Positions 53,924 through 63,739 of a stretch of DNA of 64,000 bases are shown piece after piece (positions within the stretch are counted from its first letter, which is position 1; each line of letters starts with the position of its first letter). Under the pieces are notes generated by a model. That model was given only the letters and a program-made list of their open reading frames with translations, did no database searches and was not told where the DNA came from. A program made the position numbers and the translations under genes. Source of the DNA: Vannielia litorea (GTDB taxonomy: Bacteria; Pseudomonadota; Alphaproteobacteria; Rhodobacterales; Rhodobacteraceae); assembly GCF_900142295.1 (NCBI RefSeq), contig NZ_FSRL01000002.1:310001-374000 (forward strand). Reading direction: 5' to 3'.

Positions 53924-54550
53924 TCACGCCCGATCCGCGGGCGAGCCGGGCATCAGGTCGTAGGGGTGTTTCCAGCCGGGCAGGGCGCTGATGCGCGAGA
54001 GCCAGGCATCGATGGCGATGAAGTCGGCTCGGTCGAAGCCGAAGGGTTCGGGGTAGTAGAGGTAGCCGCAGCAGGCGATGTCGGCGATGGTGAAGGCCTC
54101 GCCGGCGACCCAGTCGCGGCCGGTCAGGTGGGCCTCCAGCACCTTCAGCGCGGCCTGGACGCGCCCGCTGACGAAGCCGATGGCCTCCTTGGGGCGCTTG
54201 TCCTCGGGCAGGAAGTTCATCAGGAAGCGGAGCGGACCTTGCTGGCCGGTGCCCTTCTGGGCGTCCCAGAGGATCCAGCGGAGGATCTCGGAGCGCGGGG
54301 CATCCATGAACTGGCCGGTCTTCTCGCCGATGTGAAACAGGATCGCGCCCGACTGGGTGATGGTCTCGTCGCCGTCAATCAGCACGGGCACCTCGCCCAT
54401 CTCGTTGATCTCGCGAAACTCCGGAGTGCGGGCGGCGCCGTTGAAGAAGTCGACGAACACCGGCTCCCAGGCGAGCCCTGACAGCTCGAGCGCGAGGGCC
54501 GCCTTGTAGGCATTGCCGGATTCGCCGAAGCAATAGAGCTTCATGGTCAT
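53924..54550 (-). CDS. Glutathione S-transferase family protein
   Basis: 208 residues from ATG 54550 (MTMKLYCFGESGNAYKAALA), with GGGAG seven bases upstream. The thioredoxin-like N-terminal domain includes the glutathione-binding VPVLIDGDETITQSGAIL (about 54-71). The helical C-terminal domain has LEAHLTGRDWVAGEAFTIADIACC. The operon position between acyl-CoA dehydrogenase-side genes and thiolase suggests a role in handling reactive acyl intermediates, which is inference. Confidence 0.92.
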   Translation of the reverse strand: MTMKLYCFGESGNAYKAALALELSGLAWEPVFVDFFNGAARTPEFREINEMGEVPVLIDGDETITQSGAILFHIGEKTGQFMDAPRSEILRWILWDAQKGTGQQGPLRFLMNFLPEDKRPKEAIGFVSGRVQAALKVLEAHLTGRDWVAGEAFTIADIACCGYLYYPEPFGFDRADFIAIDAWLSRISALPGWKHPYDLMPGSPADRA

Positions 54551-54727
54551 GTGTTGGCTCCCTTGGCTCGTGTCGGAGCGGGGGCAGGCCCCCGCACCTT
54601 GCGGTCTGTGCACCAAGAAGATGGGCAGGGCTGCTCCGTTTCAGCCTGTCCGTTCCTCCCTCTTGGCGCATAGAGTCCACGAGTTGACCTGCGCGGCAAG
54701 GGCGACGTCACGTTGTTTTGGCCTGGC
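54551..54727. other. Gap with perfect GC hairpin
   Basis: GCGGGGG (54578-54584) pairs with CCCCCGC (54589-54595). No gene or U-tract seen. It may weaken read-through from the two small genes into the GST gene. Confidence 0.4.
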
Positions 54728-54931
54728 TCAGGCCGAGAGGCGCTCGAGGGTCGTGGCGTTGAGGCGGGTGCGAAGGAGGATGCTCCCGTCCTTCGGGCCG
54801 TGAATCAGCGTGGTGGCGCACCATTTGCCCTTGCAGGGGCGGCCCCGTGAGATGGCCAGGGCGGCCTCGGGCGGCGTGGCCGCGGGAAGGGGGACGTTGC
54901 CCGGCCAGGGGGCCAGCGCGGGGTGCATCAT
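54728..54931 (-). CDS. Small hypothetical protein (second of a coupled pair)
   Basis: 67 residues, start at ATG 54931 overlapping the stop of the preceding small gene (ATGA). It contains ISRGRPCKGKWCATTLIHGPKDGS; the two Cys residues are four apart. No recognised family. The overlap with a more convincing small gene and its place inside the operon support it, but conservation would be needed to be sure. Confidence 0.5.
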   Translation of the reverse strand: MMHPALAPWPGNVPLPAATPPEAALAISRGRPCKGKWCATTLIHGPKDGSILLRTRLNATTLERLSA

Positions 54932-55140
54932 GTCTCCTGGGCGGCCAGAGCGGCCTTGAAGGCGCGAAGGCGGTGGGGAAGCGTCTCTTCGTGGAACACC
55001 GAGGAGGCGTTCTCGAAGAGGAAGGTGAGCGCGTGATCGGGAGAAAGGCCGCTCTCGTCGCAGAACCGCTTGAGGTTGCGGTGAGCCGTTTCGGTCAGGG
55101 CGACCTGATGCTTGCGGGTCAGGCGGAGCTTGTGGGCCAT
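54928..55140 (-). CDS. Small conserved hypothetical protein
   Basis: 70 residues, MAHKLRLTRKHQVALTETAH at the start, then RNLKRFCDESGLSPDHALTFLFEN. It is basic at the N-terminus and helical, resembling short ribbon-helix-helix-like or adaptor proteins found in roseobacters. It lies 56 bases downstream of the acyl-CoA dehydrogenase gene and is coupled to the next small gene by ATGA. Function unknown. Confidence 0.65.
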   Translation of the reverse strand: MAHKLRLTRKHQVALTETAHRNLKRFCDESGLSPDHALTFLFENASSVFHEETLPHRLRAFKAALAAQET

Positions 55141-55196
55141 GTCTTCTCTCGCGGTCGGAGGGCGGGACTTGTCCCGCCCCTTGGTTGACCGCGAGG

Positions 55197-56975
55197 TTAG
55201 AACGCCTCTGCCGCGAGGTCCATCACCGGCTCGGCGCCGCTCTCGATGCGCTTGAGGTGCATCGCGGTCGCGGGCAGGCGGCGGGCCATGTAGTAGCGCC
55301 CGGTGGCCAGCTTGGTCTTGTGGAAGTCGGGGTCGGAGGTACCCGACTCCAGAGCTTCGAGCGAGGCCTTGGCCATCATCGACCAGATCAGCCCGAGGCA
55401 GGTGTGGCCGAAGAGGTGCATGAAGTCATACGACCCGGCCAGCGCCGCATTGGGGTTTTTCATGCCGTTCTGCATGAAGAACATCCCGGCGGCCTGAAGA
55501 TCCTTGGAGGCTTGCTTCAGCGGCTCGAGGAAGCCCGATTTCAGCTCGAGGTTGCCCTCGTTCTCCTTGATGAAGCCTTTCACCAGATCGAAGAAAGCCA
55601 TCACGTGCTTGCCGCCGTCCTGCGCCAGCTTGCGGCCGACCAGGTCGAGTGCCTGAACGCCGTTGGCGCCTTCGTAGATCTGGGTGATCCGGGCATCGCG
55701 GACGTATTGCGACATGCCCCATTCCTCGATGTAGCCGTGGCCGCCGTAGACCTGCTGGGCCTGCACCGCCATGTCGAAGCCCTGGTCGGTGAGGAAGCCC
55801 TTCAATACCGGGGTGAGCAGCGAGATCAGCCCTTCGGCCTCCTCGTCACCGGCGCGGTGCGACTTGTCGATCAGGTGCGCACCCCAGAACAGGAAGGCGC
55901 GGGCGCCTTCGACAAAGCTCTTCTGGTCCATCAGGTTGCGGCGGATGTCGGGATGCACGATCAGCGGATCGGCGGGACCGTCGGGGTTTTTCACCCCGGT
56001 CACGTCGCGGCCCTGGAGCCGGTCCTTGGCATAGGCCAGCGCGTTCTCGTAGGCGATGGCGGCCTGGGCCAGGCCCTGCATGCCGACGCCGAGTCTCGCC
56101 TCGTTCATCATGGTGAACATGGCGCGCATGCCCTTGTGCTCGGTGCCGAGCAGGTAGCCCTCCGCCGCGTCGTAGTTCATGACGCAGGTGGCGTTGCCGT
56201 GGATGCCCATCTTCTCTTCGAGCTTGCCGCAGCTCACGCCGTTGCGGGCGCCCATCTTGCCCTCGTCATCGACGAGGAACTTGGGAACGATAAACAGCGA
56301 AATACCCTTCACGCCATCGGGGCCGCCGGGGATCTTTGCCAGCACCAGATGCACGATGTTCTCGGCCATGTCGTGCTCGCCGGCCGAGATGAAGATCTTC
56401 TGGCCGGTGATCTTGTAACTGCCGTCGCCCTGGGGCTCGGCCTTGGTGCGCAGCAGGCCCAGATCGGTGCCGCAATGGGGCTCGGTCAGGTTCATCGTGC
56501 CCGTCCACTCGCAGCTCACCATCTTGGGCAGCCACTTGGCCTTCTGCTCGTCCGTGCCGTGGGCGAGGATCGCCGAGGCGGCTCCGTGCGTCAGGCCTTG
56601 GTACATCGTGAACGACTGGTTCGCTGCAGAGAACATCTCGCCGACGGCGGTGCCCATCAGATAGGGCATCCCCTGGCCGCCGAACTCCTCGGGAAGGTCG
56701 AGGCCGGTCCAGCCGCCCTCCTTGACCTGCTCGAAGGCGGCCTTGAAGCCCTCGGGCGTGCGCACCACGCCGTTTTCGAGCTTGCAGCCCTGCTGATCGC
56801 CCACGGGGTTGAGAGGAGCCAGAACCTCGGAGGCCAGCTTGCCTGCCTCCTCCAGCACCGCGCCGGTGAAATCGGCTTCAAGTTCGCTGTAGCCGGGAAT
56901 ATCGGACTGCGAGACCTTGAGGACATCGTGCAGGATGAATTGCATGTCCTTGGTAGGCGCGGTGTAGGTGGGCAT
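55197..56975 (-). CDS. Acyl-CoA dehydrogenase, DmdC-like
   Basis: 592-residue FAD enzyme, longer than typical 380-residue members because of a C-terminal extension. That length and the N-terminus ([20 protein letters not shown]) match the 3-methylmercaptopropionyl-CoA dehydrogenase (DmdC) group of marine roseobacters. Family motifs are [35 protein letters not shown] and [38 protein letters not shown] precedes ATG 56975. It follows a MerR gene by 25 bases. Whether the substrate is a fatty acyl-CoA or the DMSP intermediate cannot be decided here. Confidence 0.9.
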   Translation of the reverse strand: MPTYTAPTKDMQFILHDVLKVSQSDIPGYSELEADFTGAVLEEAGKLASEVLAPLNPVGDQQGCKLENGVVRTPEGFKAAFEQVKEGGWTGLDLPEEFGGQGMPYLMGTAVGEMFSAANQSFTMYQGLTHGAASAILAHGTDEQKAKWLPKMVSCEWTGTMNLTEPHCGTDLGLLRTKAEPQGDGSYKITGQKIFISAGEHDMAENIVHLVLAKIPGGPDGVKGISLFIVPKFLVDDEGKMGARNGVSCGKLEEKMGIHGNATCVMNYDAAEGYLLGTEHKGMRAMFTMMNEARLGVGMQGLAQAAIAYENALAYAKDRLQGRDVTGVKNPDGPADPLIVHPDIRRNLMDQKSFVEGARAFLFWGAHLIDKSHRAGDEEAEGLISLLTPVLKGFLTDQGFDMAVQAQQVYGGHGYIEEWGMSQYVRDARITQIYEGANGVQALDLVGRKLAQDGGKHVMAFFDLVKGFIKENEGNLELKSGFLEPLKQASKDLQAAGMFFMQNGMKNPNAALAGSYDFMHLFGHTCLGLIWSMMAKASLEALESGTSDPDFHKTKLATGRYYMARRLPATAMHLKRIESGAEPVMDLAAEAF

Positions 56976-57000
56976 CTGTTTCCTCCCTTGCGGCCCCGTG

Positions 57001-57396
57001 TTATTCGGCCGCCTGTTTCACTTGCTTGGCTGCGAGGGCGTTCTGACCCCAGTTGATCTGGGACTTCAGCTCCTCGATGGCCACGTTCAATTCGTCGCGT
57101 TGCGCTTCCATCTCGGCCACCCGTTTCTCGGCCATGTCGATCGAGGCCGCCAGTTGACGGTGCTCGCCGTTTTCCATGTCGTACAGGTCAAGAAGCTGGC
57201 GGATGCCCTCAAGCGAAAACCCGAAGCGCTTGCCGCGCAGAATGAGTTTCAGCCGAGCCTCGTCGCGCTTGGTGAACAGACGTTTCTGCCCCTCACGCAC
57301 CGGAAACAGCAGCTCCTTGGCCTCGTAGAACCGCAGGGTCCGCGCAGTCACCTGGTAGGCGTCGCACATCTCGCGGATGGTCAGGTACTTCTCCAT
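57001..57396 (-). CDS. MerR-family regulator 1
   Basis: 131-residue regulator: winged-helix N-terminus [30 protein letters not shown], then hinge and C-terminal coiled coil ([25 protein letters not shown]). The absence of Cys in the effector loop argues against a metal sensor; relatives such as LiuR control leucine and fatty-acid degradation. It is the first gene of the run that includes acyl-CoA dehydrogenase (25 bases downstream), so local control of that operon is likely. GGGAG lies before ATG 57396. Confidence 0.9.
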   Translation of the reverse strand: MEKYLTIREMCDAYQVTARTLRFYEAKELLFPVREGQKRLFTKRDEARLKLILRGKRFGFSLEGIRQLLDLYDMENGEHRQLAASIDMAEKRVAEMEAQRDELNVAIEELKSQINWGQNALAAKQVKQAAE

Positions 57397-57513
57397 TTTT
57401 CTTTCTCCCGTGTGGCGGTCCAGAGTGTCTTTAGCTGAACGCTGCGGGAGATGATGAGTTCGACGGCAGCATACAAGTATCGCGTGCGTTGCCGCAGTTG
57501 GAACGCTGCGTCA

Positions 57514-57544
57514 TTTACCGTCCGGTAAAACTTTCGGAAAGTTT
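57514..57544. promoter_or_regulatory. Two overlapping inverted repeats between the merR genes
   Basis: TTTACCG-TC-CGGTAAA (57514-57529) is a 7-base-arm dyad, and AAACTTT-CGG-AAAGTTT (57528-57544) overlaps it. Both lie about 118-148 bases upstream of merR1. MerR proteins bind dyads of this kind within a promoter spacer; the -35/-10 elements are not certain here. Confidence 0.55.
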
Positions 57545-57614
57545 ACGCAGGGGAACGAGTAACTTTTTTCGACGCCAAACCGCTTTGGGTTCCTCTGAAA
57601 TTGGAGCTGAAACT

Positions 57615-57630
57615 ATTTATCATGATAAAT
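57615..57630. promoter_or_regulatory. Perfect 16-base palindrome
   Basis: ATTTATCATGATAAAT is its own reverse complement. It lies 219 bases upstream of merR1 and 36 bases past the merR2 stop, in an AT-rich patch. It may be an operator or the stem of a weak terminator for merR2. Confidence 0.45.
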
Positions 57631-57665
57631 TGTGGTGGGCTTTGGCGCACCCGGTAATTCGCCTT

Positions 57666-58046
57666 TCAGGAGAGTGACGCTTCGGTCTCGTCGCGCAGTT
57701 GGCGCAGCTCGGCGATGGTCGAGTCGAGTTCGGCGCGCTGCCTCTCCAGCTCCTCGAGCTGGCGGTCGGCGCGCTCGATCCAGATCTCGAGCTGGGGCCG
57801 GTTGCCGTCGTTCTCGTACATCTCGAGCCACTGGCGGATGTTCTCGAGCGAAAACCCGAAGCGGCGGCCCCGCAGGATCAGGGTCATCCGCGCCACCTCG
57901 CGCGGGCCGTAGAAACGCGAGCGGCCCTGCTTCTCGGGATCGAGGAGTTCGATGTACTCGTAATAGCGCAGAGTCCGTGGCGTCACGTCGAAGCGTGCAC
58001 ACATCTCCTTGAAACTGAGCCGCTGTTCGGGCTTCGTTTCGGCCAT
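57666..58046 (-). CDS. MerR-family regulator 2 (paralogue)
   Basis: 126 residues. The DNA-binding part LSFKEMCARFDVTPRTLRYYEYIELLDPEKQG and a coiled coil (EELERQRAELDSTIAELRQLR) follow the same plan as regulator 1. Shared stretches such as ILRG(K/R)RFGFSLE show the two are paralogues. It is transcribed towards merR1 across a 269-base gap rich in dyads. GGGAG lies nine bases before ATG 58046. It is divergent from the first thioesterase gene. Confidence 0.9.
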   Translation of the reverse strand: MAETKPEQRLSFKEMCARFDVTPRTLRYYEYIELLDPEKQGRSRFYGPREVARMTLILRGRRFGFSLENIRQWLEMYENDGNRPQLEIWIERADRQLEELERQRAELDSTIAELRQLRDETEASLS

Positions 58047-58182
58047 GGGCGATGGCTCCCTGTCCTGACTTCCCCACTCGGGTCCAGCCTAAATGAGAGG
58101 CACCGGCTTATCAATCATGCAGGGTTGCGGGTGGCTCGCGGCGCGCGGATAGTGGAGCGGAAGACAGAAGGGAACCTCCTTG

Positions 58183-58671
58183 ATGAGCGATTTCAGCGTG
58201 GACTGGGTGCAGTCCTTCATCGACGCGCTGCCCTATTCGCGTGCCCTGGGCATGACGGCAGAGGCCGTGTCGGAAGGGCAGGTCACCATTTCGATGCCAT
58301 ACGACGAGGCCCTCACGGGGGATGGCGCGGTGCTGCATGGCGGGGCGATCTCTGCCTTGATGGACACCACCAGCGGCACCGCCGTGATGACCCTGCCGGA
58401 GGGGCTGGGCACGGCTACGCTCGACCTGCGGATCGACTACATGCGCGCCGCGACGCCGGGCCAGCGGGTGACGGCTGCGGCGGAGTGCTATCACATCACG
58501 CGGACGGTCGTTTTTGTGCGCACCACGGCCTGGGACGAGGATGACGCCAAGCCGGTGGCCACCGCTGCCGGGGCCTTCACCTATGGCCACATGCGGGCGC
58601 CCCGCACGACCGAAGAGATGCAGGCGGCGATGCAGGCCCTCGCGGAACGGCAGAAGGAGCTGGGGCAATGA
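58183..58671 (+). CDS. PaaI-type hotdog thioesterase 1
   Basis: 162 residues from ATG 58183. The hotdog-fold signature is VLHGGAISALMDTTSGTAVM (about residues 51-70), with LDLRIDYMRAATPGQRV downstream. Such enzymes hydrolyse acyl-CoA or aryl-CoA thioesters, freeing CoA. The stop overlaps the next thioesterase start (ATGA). It is divergent from merR2 and could be under the same control as the acyl-CoA degradation operon. Confidence 0.9.
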   Translation: MSDFSVDWVQSFIDALPYSRALGMTAEAVSEGQVTISMPYDEALTGDGAVLHGGAISALMDTTSGTAVMTLPEGLGTATLDLRIDYMRAATPGQRVTAAAECYHITRTVVFVRTTAWDEDDAKPVATAAGAFTYGHMRAPRTTEEMQAAMQALAERQKELGQ

Positions 58672-59174
58672 AGAAGCCGGAGCCGGTGCAGGTTATCAAG
58701 GAACGCCGCGACACGGCGCTCACGAGGCTGGTGGGAGGCATCGCCTTCGTCCGGTTTCTCGGCATCCGTTTCGACCGGAAGGGCGACGAGCTGACGGCGG
58801 TGCTGCCCTACGACCCCAAGCTGATCGGCAACCCGATGCTGCCCGCGCTTCACGGCGGGGCGACGGCGGGATTTCTGGAAGTGGCCGCAGTGGTGCAGCT
58901 TGCGTGGCAGGAGCTCTGGAGCCAGATCGAGGGCCGCGCTGTCGATCCGCAGCGCCTTGCCGCCGAGGGACAGCCGCGCCTGCCGAAGACGATTGATTTC
59001 TCGGTCGACTACCTGCGCGCCGGCCTGCCGCGCGACGCCTATGCCCGAGCGCGGGTCAATCGCTCGGGGCGGCGCTATGCGAGCGTGCATGTGGAGGCCT
59101 GGCAGGACAATGTGCACCGGCCCTTCGCGCAGGCCACCGGGCACTTCCTGATGCCGCAGCAGAAGACGGACTAG
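58668..59174 (+). CDS. PaaI-type hotdog thioesterase 2
   Basis: 168 residues. Hotdog motif PALHGGATAGFLEVAAVVQLA (about residues 59-79), then DFSVDYLRAGLPRDAYARA. It carries an insertion around residues 82-105 (LWSQIEGRAVDPQRLAAEGQ) compared with thioesterase 1. The ATG overlaps the previous stop, and the MATE gene starts 4 bases later, so the three form an operon. Confidence 0.9.
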   Translation: MKKPEPVQVIKERRDTALTRLVGGIAFVRFLGIRFDRKGDELTAVLPYDPKLIGNPMLPALHGGATAGFLEVAAVVQLAWQELWSQIEGRAVDPQRLAAEGQPRLPKTIDFSVDYLRAGLPRDAYARARVNRSGRRYASVHVEAWQDNVHRPFAQATGHFLMPQQKTD

Positions 59175-59178
59175 GGGC

Positions 59179-60516
59179 GTGACGCCACTGCCGGCCGGGG
59201 TGGCCAAACCGGTGACCCACCGCCGGATCCTGAAGATCGCGGTGCCCATCGTCATCTCCAACGCGACGGTGCCGATCCTTGGCGCGGTGGATACCGGCGT
59301 GGTCGGACAGCTCGGCGACCCGGTGCCGATCGGCGCTGTCGGGATCGGGGCGATCATTCTCACCGCGATCTACTGGATCTTCGGCTTCCTGCGGATGGGC
59401 ACCGTGGGCCTGACGAGCCAGGCCGAAGGCGCCGGGGACGCGGCGGAGGTTTCGGCGCTGCTGGTGCGGGCCCTGCTCATCGCGGCGGCGGGCGGTGCGG
59501 CGCTGATCGTGCTGCAATGGCCGATCTTTGCCGGCGCGTTCCTGCTCTCGCCGGCAAGCGCCGAGGTGGAGGACGCCGCGCGTGGCTACATGGCGATCCG
59601 GGTCTGGTCGGCGCCTGCGGCGATCGCGGTTTACGGCCTCACCGGCTGGCTCATCGCCAAGGAGCGCACCCAGGCCGTGCTCGTGATCCAGCTGTGGATG
59701 AACCTCAGCAACATCGCGCTCGACTTCGCCTTCGTTCTCGGCCTTGGCTGGGGGGTGAACGGCGTGGCCTTTGCGACCTTCCTTGCCGAATGGTCGGGAG
59801 CGGCGCTTGGGCTCTGGCTGTGCCGTACGGCCTTCATGGGAGGGCATTGGAACAACCGGGCGCTGATCTTCGACACGGCCCGGCTGATGCACATGGCGGA
59901 TGTGAACACCAACATCCTGCTGCGCACGCTGATGCTCGAGGTGATCTTCGTCTCCTTCCTGTTTCTCGGTGCGCGCTTCGGCGACGTCAAGCTCGCCGCC
60001 AACCAGATCCTGCTGCAGTTTCTCTACATCACCGCCTATGCGCTCGACGGTTTTGCCTTTGCCGCGGAGGTCTTCGTGGGGCAGGCCTACGGGCGCAGGA
60101 GCCCGGCGGAGGTGCGGCGCGGCGCGGTGATGACCAGCCTCTGGGGCGGCGGCACGGGGGCGCTGCTGGGGCTCGCGTTTCTCGCCTTCGGGCCGCTGCT
60201 GGTGGACGTGATGACGACCGCGCCCGGCGTGCGCGAGGCGGCGAGGGCGCATCTGGTCTGGATGGTGCTCGCCCCCTTCGTCGGTGCGGCTGCCTGGATG
60301 CTGGACGGTATCTACATCGGGGCCACACGCAGCCGGGACATGCGCAACCTGATGTTCCTGTCGCTGATCTGCTACGGCGCCGCCCTGGCCACGCTGCTGC
60401 CGTTGCTGGGCAACCACGGCGTCTGGGCGGCGCTGCTGGTGAGTTTCGCCGCACGCGGCCTGTTCATGGGCTGGCGCTATCCGGCGCTGGAGCGTGATGC
60501 GCTGCGCGCGACCTAG
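59179..60516 (+). CDS. MATE-family efflux transporter (DinF-like)
   Basis: 445-residue inner-membrane exporter with about 12 hydrophobic segments, from GTG 59179. It shows the MATE N-lobe pattern AVPIVISNATVPILGAVDTGVVGQLGD and an equivalent C-lobe QILLQFLYITAYALDGFAFAAE. Most relatives export organic cations or toxic metabolites by Na+ or H+ antiport. It starts 4 bases after thioesterase 2 and is convergent with arsC. Confidence 0.92.
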   Translation: MTPLPAGVAKPVTHRRILKIAVPIVISNATVPILGAVDTGVVGQLGDPVPIGAVGIGAIILTAIYWIFGFLRMGTVGLTSQAEGAGDAAEVSALLVRALLIAAAGGAALIVLQWPIFAGAFLLSPASAEVEDAARGYMAIRVWSAPAAIAVYGLTGWLIAKERTQAVLVIQLWMNLSNIALDFAFVLGLGWGVNGVAFATFLAEWSGAALGLWLCRTAFMGGHWNNRALIFDTARLMHMADVNTNILLRTLMLEVIFVSFLFLGARFGDVKLAANQILLQFLYITAYALDGFAFAAEVFVGQAYGRRSPAEVRRGAVMTSLWGGGTGALLGLAFLAFGPLLVDVMTTAPGVREAARAHLVWMVLAPFVGAAAWMLDGIYIGATRSRDMRNLMFLSLICYGAALATLLPLLGNHGVWAALLVSFAARGLFMGWRYPALERDALRAT

Positions 60517-60533
60517 GGCCGCGCGCCGCCGGT

Positions 60534-60878
60534 TCAGTCGAGGATCGCGAGCACGTCTTCCGGCGGGCGGCCAATGGCGGCCTTGCCGTTGTGAAAGACG
60601 ATGGGCCGCTCGATCATGATCGGGTCGGCGGCCATTGCGGCGAAGAGCATGTCGGCGGGCATGTCGTCGGTCAGCGCCCTGGCGGGCTCTTCCTTGCGGC
60701 GGATCAGCGTGATCGGGGCCACTCCCAGAAGGCGGCAGGTATGCTCCAGCTCGGCCGGGTCGGGCGGGTTTTCGAGGTAGAGGCGGACCTGGGGGGTATA
60801 GCCCCGCTCCTCCAGCAGCTTCAGGGTCTCGCGGGACTTGGAGCAGCGCGGATTGTGCCAGATGATCGGGTTGCTCAT
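60534..60878 (-). CDS. arsC: Arsenate reductase-type (ArsC/Spx) protein
   Basis: 114 residues from ATG 60878, which overlaps the pyrD stop as ATGA and has GGAGG seven bases upstream. The glutaredoxin-like fold has the active-site Cys in [21 protein letters not shown] (about residues 4-24) and the family pattern [21 protein letters not shown]. Members reduce arsenate with glutathione/glutaredoxin. No arsenite exporter or ArsR is nearby, so a general redox role is also possible. Confidence 0.9.
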   Translation of the reverse strand: MSNPIIWHNPRCSKSRETLKLLEERGYTPQVRLYLENPPDPAELEHTCRLLGVAPITLIRRKEEPARALTDDMPADMLFAAMAADPIMIERPIVFHNGKAAIGRPPEDVLAILD

Positions 60879-61933
60879 AGCCACGCCTCCCTGTTGGTGC
60901 CTGTGGCCTGAGAGATATGGGTATATCCCTTCGAGGCAAGCAGCGTGTCGAGATCGCGGGCGATGCGGGCGGCCAGGCTGAGGCCGCCGTAGACGAGGGC
61001 GGTGTAGAGCTGCACCGCGGAGGCGCCTGCGGTGATCTTGGCGAAGGCCTGCTCGGCCGAGGCGATTCCGCCCACGCCGATGAGGGGGATGCTGCCTTCG
61101 GTCGCCTTGGAGAGCGCGGCCAGCACGCGCGTGGATCTCTCGAAGAGCGGCGCACCGGATAGCCCGCCCTGCTCTCCCGCGTGGGGGCTCTGAAGGTCTG
61201 CGCGGTCCAGCGTTGTGTTGGTGGCGATGATCGCGTCGATCCCGGTGGTGCGGGCGACGAGGGCGATATCGGCGATCTCCTGCGCGTCCAGGTCGGGCGC
61301 GATCTTGAGGAACACCGGAATCGGCCGGGCCAGCGCATTGCGGGCGGCCATGACCCCGTTCAGCAGGGCAGTCAGCGCGTCGGCGCCCTGAAGATCGCGG
61401 AGTCTCTCGGTATTCGGGCTGCTCACGTTGACGGTGGCGAAATCCAGATGGGCGCCGCAGCGGCTGAGAACGGTGGCAAAATCGGAGGCGCGGTCGGCGC
61501 TGTCCTTGTTGGCACCAAGGTTGAGCCCGATGGCAAGGCCCTGCGGACGGGTGGCGAGGCGGGCGGCCATGGCCTCCATCCCCTCGTTGTTGAACCCGAA
61601 GCGGTTGATGGCGGCGCGGTCCTCCGTCAGCCGGAAGAGGCGGGGCCTGGGGTTGCCGGGCTGGGGGCGCGGGGTGATGGCGCCGAGCTCGATGAAGCCG
61701 AAGCCCGCACGGGCGAGCGGGTGCATTGCGGTGCCGTTCTTGTCAAAGCCCGCGGCAAGGCCCACCGGGTTGGGCAGCGCAAGGCCCGCGATCTCGCTGG
61801 CAAGGCGCGACGAGGTGACCGGGCCGGGCAAGGGGACGAAAGGCGTGTGCAGGGCCCTGAGGGCGAGGCCGTGGGCCCGCTCAGGGTCGAGCCTGCGCAG
61901 CGCCGCGAGGCCCAGTTGCTCGACGAGGCTCAC
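60875..61933 (-). CDS. pyrD: Dihydroorotate dehydrogenase (quinone, class 2)
   Basis: 352-residue membrane-associated FMN enzyme oxidising dihydroorotate to orotate in pyrimidine synthesis and passing electrons to quinone. GTG 61933 ([28 protein letters not shown]) overlaps the DUF952 stop as GTGA. Family motifs are [35 protein letters not shown], the catalytic-Ser region [18 protein letters not shown] and [13 protein letters not shown]. The N-terminal helices typical of class 2 are present. Confidence 0.95.
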   Translation of the reverse strand: MSLVEQLGLAALRRLDPERAHGLALRALHTPFVPLPGPVTSSRLASEIAGLALPNPVGLAAGFDKNGTAMHPLARAGFGFIELGAITPRPQPGNPRPRLFRLTEDRAAINRFGFNNEGMEAMAARLATRPQGLAIGLNLGANKDSADRASDFATVLSRCGAHLDFATVNVSSPNTERLRDLQGADALTALLNGVMAARNALARPIPVFLKIAPDLDAQEIADIALVARTTGIDAIIATNTTLDRADLQSPHAGEQGGLSGAPLFERSTRVLAALSKATEGSIPLIGVGGIASAEQAFAKITAGASAVQLYTALVYGGLSLAARIARDLDTLLASKGYTHISQATGTNREAWL

Positions 61934-62268
61934 AACAGGCCTTCGGGAAAGATATGGCCCGCCTGGCCCAGCGGCAGGGACTTGTCCCAGACCACCTCCG
62001 ACAGCGCCAGCCGCCTGTAGAGATGCGGAAAGAGCGCGCCGCCGCGCGAGGGCTCCCACTTCAGGGCCGCGCCCAGCGTATCGGGGTCGAAGGCGACCAG
62101 CACGAGGTCGCTCTCGGTGGCGAAGTGCTTGGCCGCTGTCTCGACGACCTGCGCGGCGGTCGAGAAGTGGATGTAGCCATCGGCCACGTCGATCGGCGCG
62201 CCGTCGGTGAGGCCGGCGTTGCGGAAGGCATCCCATTCGGGGCGGCGGAAGATCTTGTAGATCAGCAT
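61930..62268 (-). CDS. DUF952 family protein
   Basis: 112 residues starting [19 protein letters not shown] (ATG 62268). The DUF952 core reads [54 protein letters not shown]. It often sits beside pyrD in Rhodobacteraceae, as here with a four-base overlap. Function is unknown; a hydrolase or transferase fold has been suggested for the family. Confidence 0.88.
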   Translation of the reverse strand: MLIYKIFRRPEWDAFRNAGLTDGAPIDVADGYIHFSTAAQVVETAAKHFATESDLVLVAFDPDTLGAALKWEPSRGGALFPHLYRRLALSEVVWDKSLPLGQAGHIFPEGLL

Positions 62269-62408
62269 GACCGCCGGGATGCCCCAGCGGCGCGGGGCGG
62301 TCAAGGTCGGAGGCCATGCGGAGCACGGCACGAAAACGACATGGGGTCGCTATCGGAGGCGCGGGGAGCGCGGGTTTGTGGCGAATGGGCCACGAGAGGC
62401 AGGCCGGA

Positions 62409-63641
62409 ATGCACGAAAGACGAATCCCCGAGTGGCTCCGCCACGCCCCCACCCCCGGCGTGCGCGGTTTTGCCGTGCTGGCGGGCACCGAGGCGGTGGC
62501 GCGGGGCATGCTGATCTCGGTCTTTCCGCTGGCGATGTACACGGCGCTTGGTGACGCGCGGCTGGTGTCGGCAGTCTACTTTGCAATCGGGGTGGCCTCG
62601 CTTCTCACCGGGCTTCTGGTGCCCTCGGTGATCCGCTTCATCCCGCGCCGCTTTGTCTATGCCACGGGCTGCTTGATGTTCGCGGCAGGGGCGCTGACCG
62701 CCGCCACCGGCGTACCGCTTGCCGTTTGCGCGGGCCTTGCGCTGGTGACCTGCGCAACCGTCACCTGCTTTGTCTGCTTCAACGCCTATGTGCTCGACTA
62801 CATCGCCCGGGTGGAGCTGGGGCAGCTCGAGACCTCTCGGCTTTTCTACTCGGCGCTGGGATGGACCGTTGGCCCGGTCGCCGGGGTCACGCTGCGCGAG
62901 GTCTGGGCGCCTGCGCCCTTCATCGTCTCGGCCTGCGCGGCGCTGGGGATGCTTGCGGTGTTCCTCGTGATGCGGCTGGGCAACGGGCGGCTCATCACCC
63001 GCAGCCGGGGGCCGGAGGCCAACCCCTTCGGCTACCTCGCCCGCTTTCTGGGGCAGCCGCGTCTGGTGGCGGGCTGGCTCTTTGCGGTGATCCGCTCCTG
63101 CGGCTGGTGGGTCTACGTGGTGTACCTGCCGATCTTTGCCGTGGAGGCAGGCCTGGGGCCAAGGCTGGGCGGGTTTGCGCTCTCGGCGTCCAATGCGGCG
63201 CTGTTCCTCGCGCCCCTGATGCTGCGCTACATGCAGCGCCGCTCGGTGCGCAGGACGGTGCGCACCGGGTTCGCCATGGCCGGGCTGCTGTTTTGCCTCG
63301 CGGGCGCGGTGCAGGCGCTGCCCCATGCCGCCGTGCTCTGCCTGTTGGCGGGGGCCTGTTTTCTGATCCTGCTGGATGTCAGTGCGGGCCTGCCGTTTCT
63401 GCTGGCGGTGAAGCCTTCGGAACGCACCGAGATGTCGGCGATCTATGCGAGCTTCCGGGATGTGTCGGGCATTCTCACCCCCGGCGCGGCCTGGCTGGTG
63501 CTGTTGGCTGCTCCGGTGGCGGGGGTCTTTTGGGCTGGCGGGGCAGCTCTGCTGGGGGCCTGGGCACTGGCGGGGCAGCTGCACCCGAGGCTGGGTGCGG
63601 CGCGGGTCGGACCGCAAGGCGCTGTGGCCGAAGCCGGGTGA
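62409..63641 (+). CDS. MFS-type transporter
   Basis: 410 residues from ATG 62409 ([21 protein letters not shown]). About ten to twelve hydrophobic segments are visible, for example [20 protein letters not shown] and [20 protein letters not shown]. The overall plan is a major-facilitator two-lobe transporter, but the usual GxLaDrxGrr loop is not clear, so substrate and direction are unknown. It is divergent from the pyrD operon. Confidence 0.8.
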   Translation: MHERRIPEWLRHAPTPGVRGFAVLAGTEAVARGMLISVFPLAMYTALGDARLVSAVYFAIGVASLLTGLLVPSVIRFIPRRFVYATGCLMFAAGALTAATGVPLAVCAGLALVTCATVTCFVCFNAYVLDYIARVELGQLETSRLFYSALGWTVGPVAGVTLREVWAPAPFIVSACAALGMLAVFLVMRLGNGRLITRSRGPEANPFGYLARFLGQPRLVAGWLFAVIRSCGWWVYVVYLPIFAVEAGLGPRLGGFALSASNAALFLAPLMLRYMQRRSVRRTVRTGFAMAGLLFCLAGAVQALPHAAVLCLLAGACFLILLDVSAGLPFLLAVKPSERTEMSAIYASFRDVSGILTPGAAWLVLLAAPVAGVFWAGGAALLGAWALAGQLHPRLGAARVGPQGAVAEAG

Positions 63642-63739
63642 CGTTGCGATGACGGCGCGGTCGGACGGGTTTCCGGCCTTTGACTCTCCCGCCAAAGCGG
63701 GGTCAAACTCGGGAAAAATCACCAACCGGGAGCCCTAAC

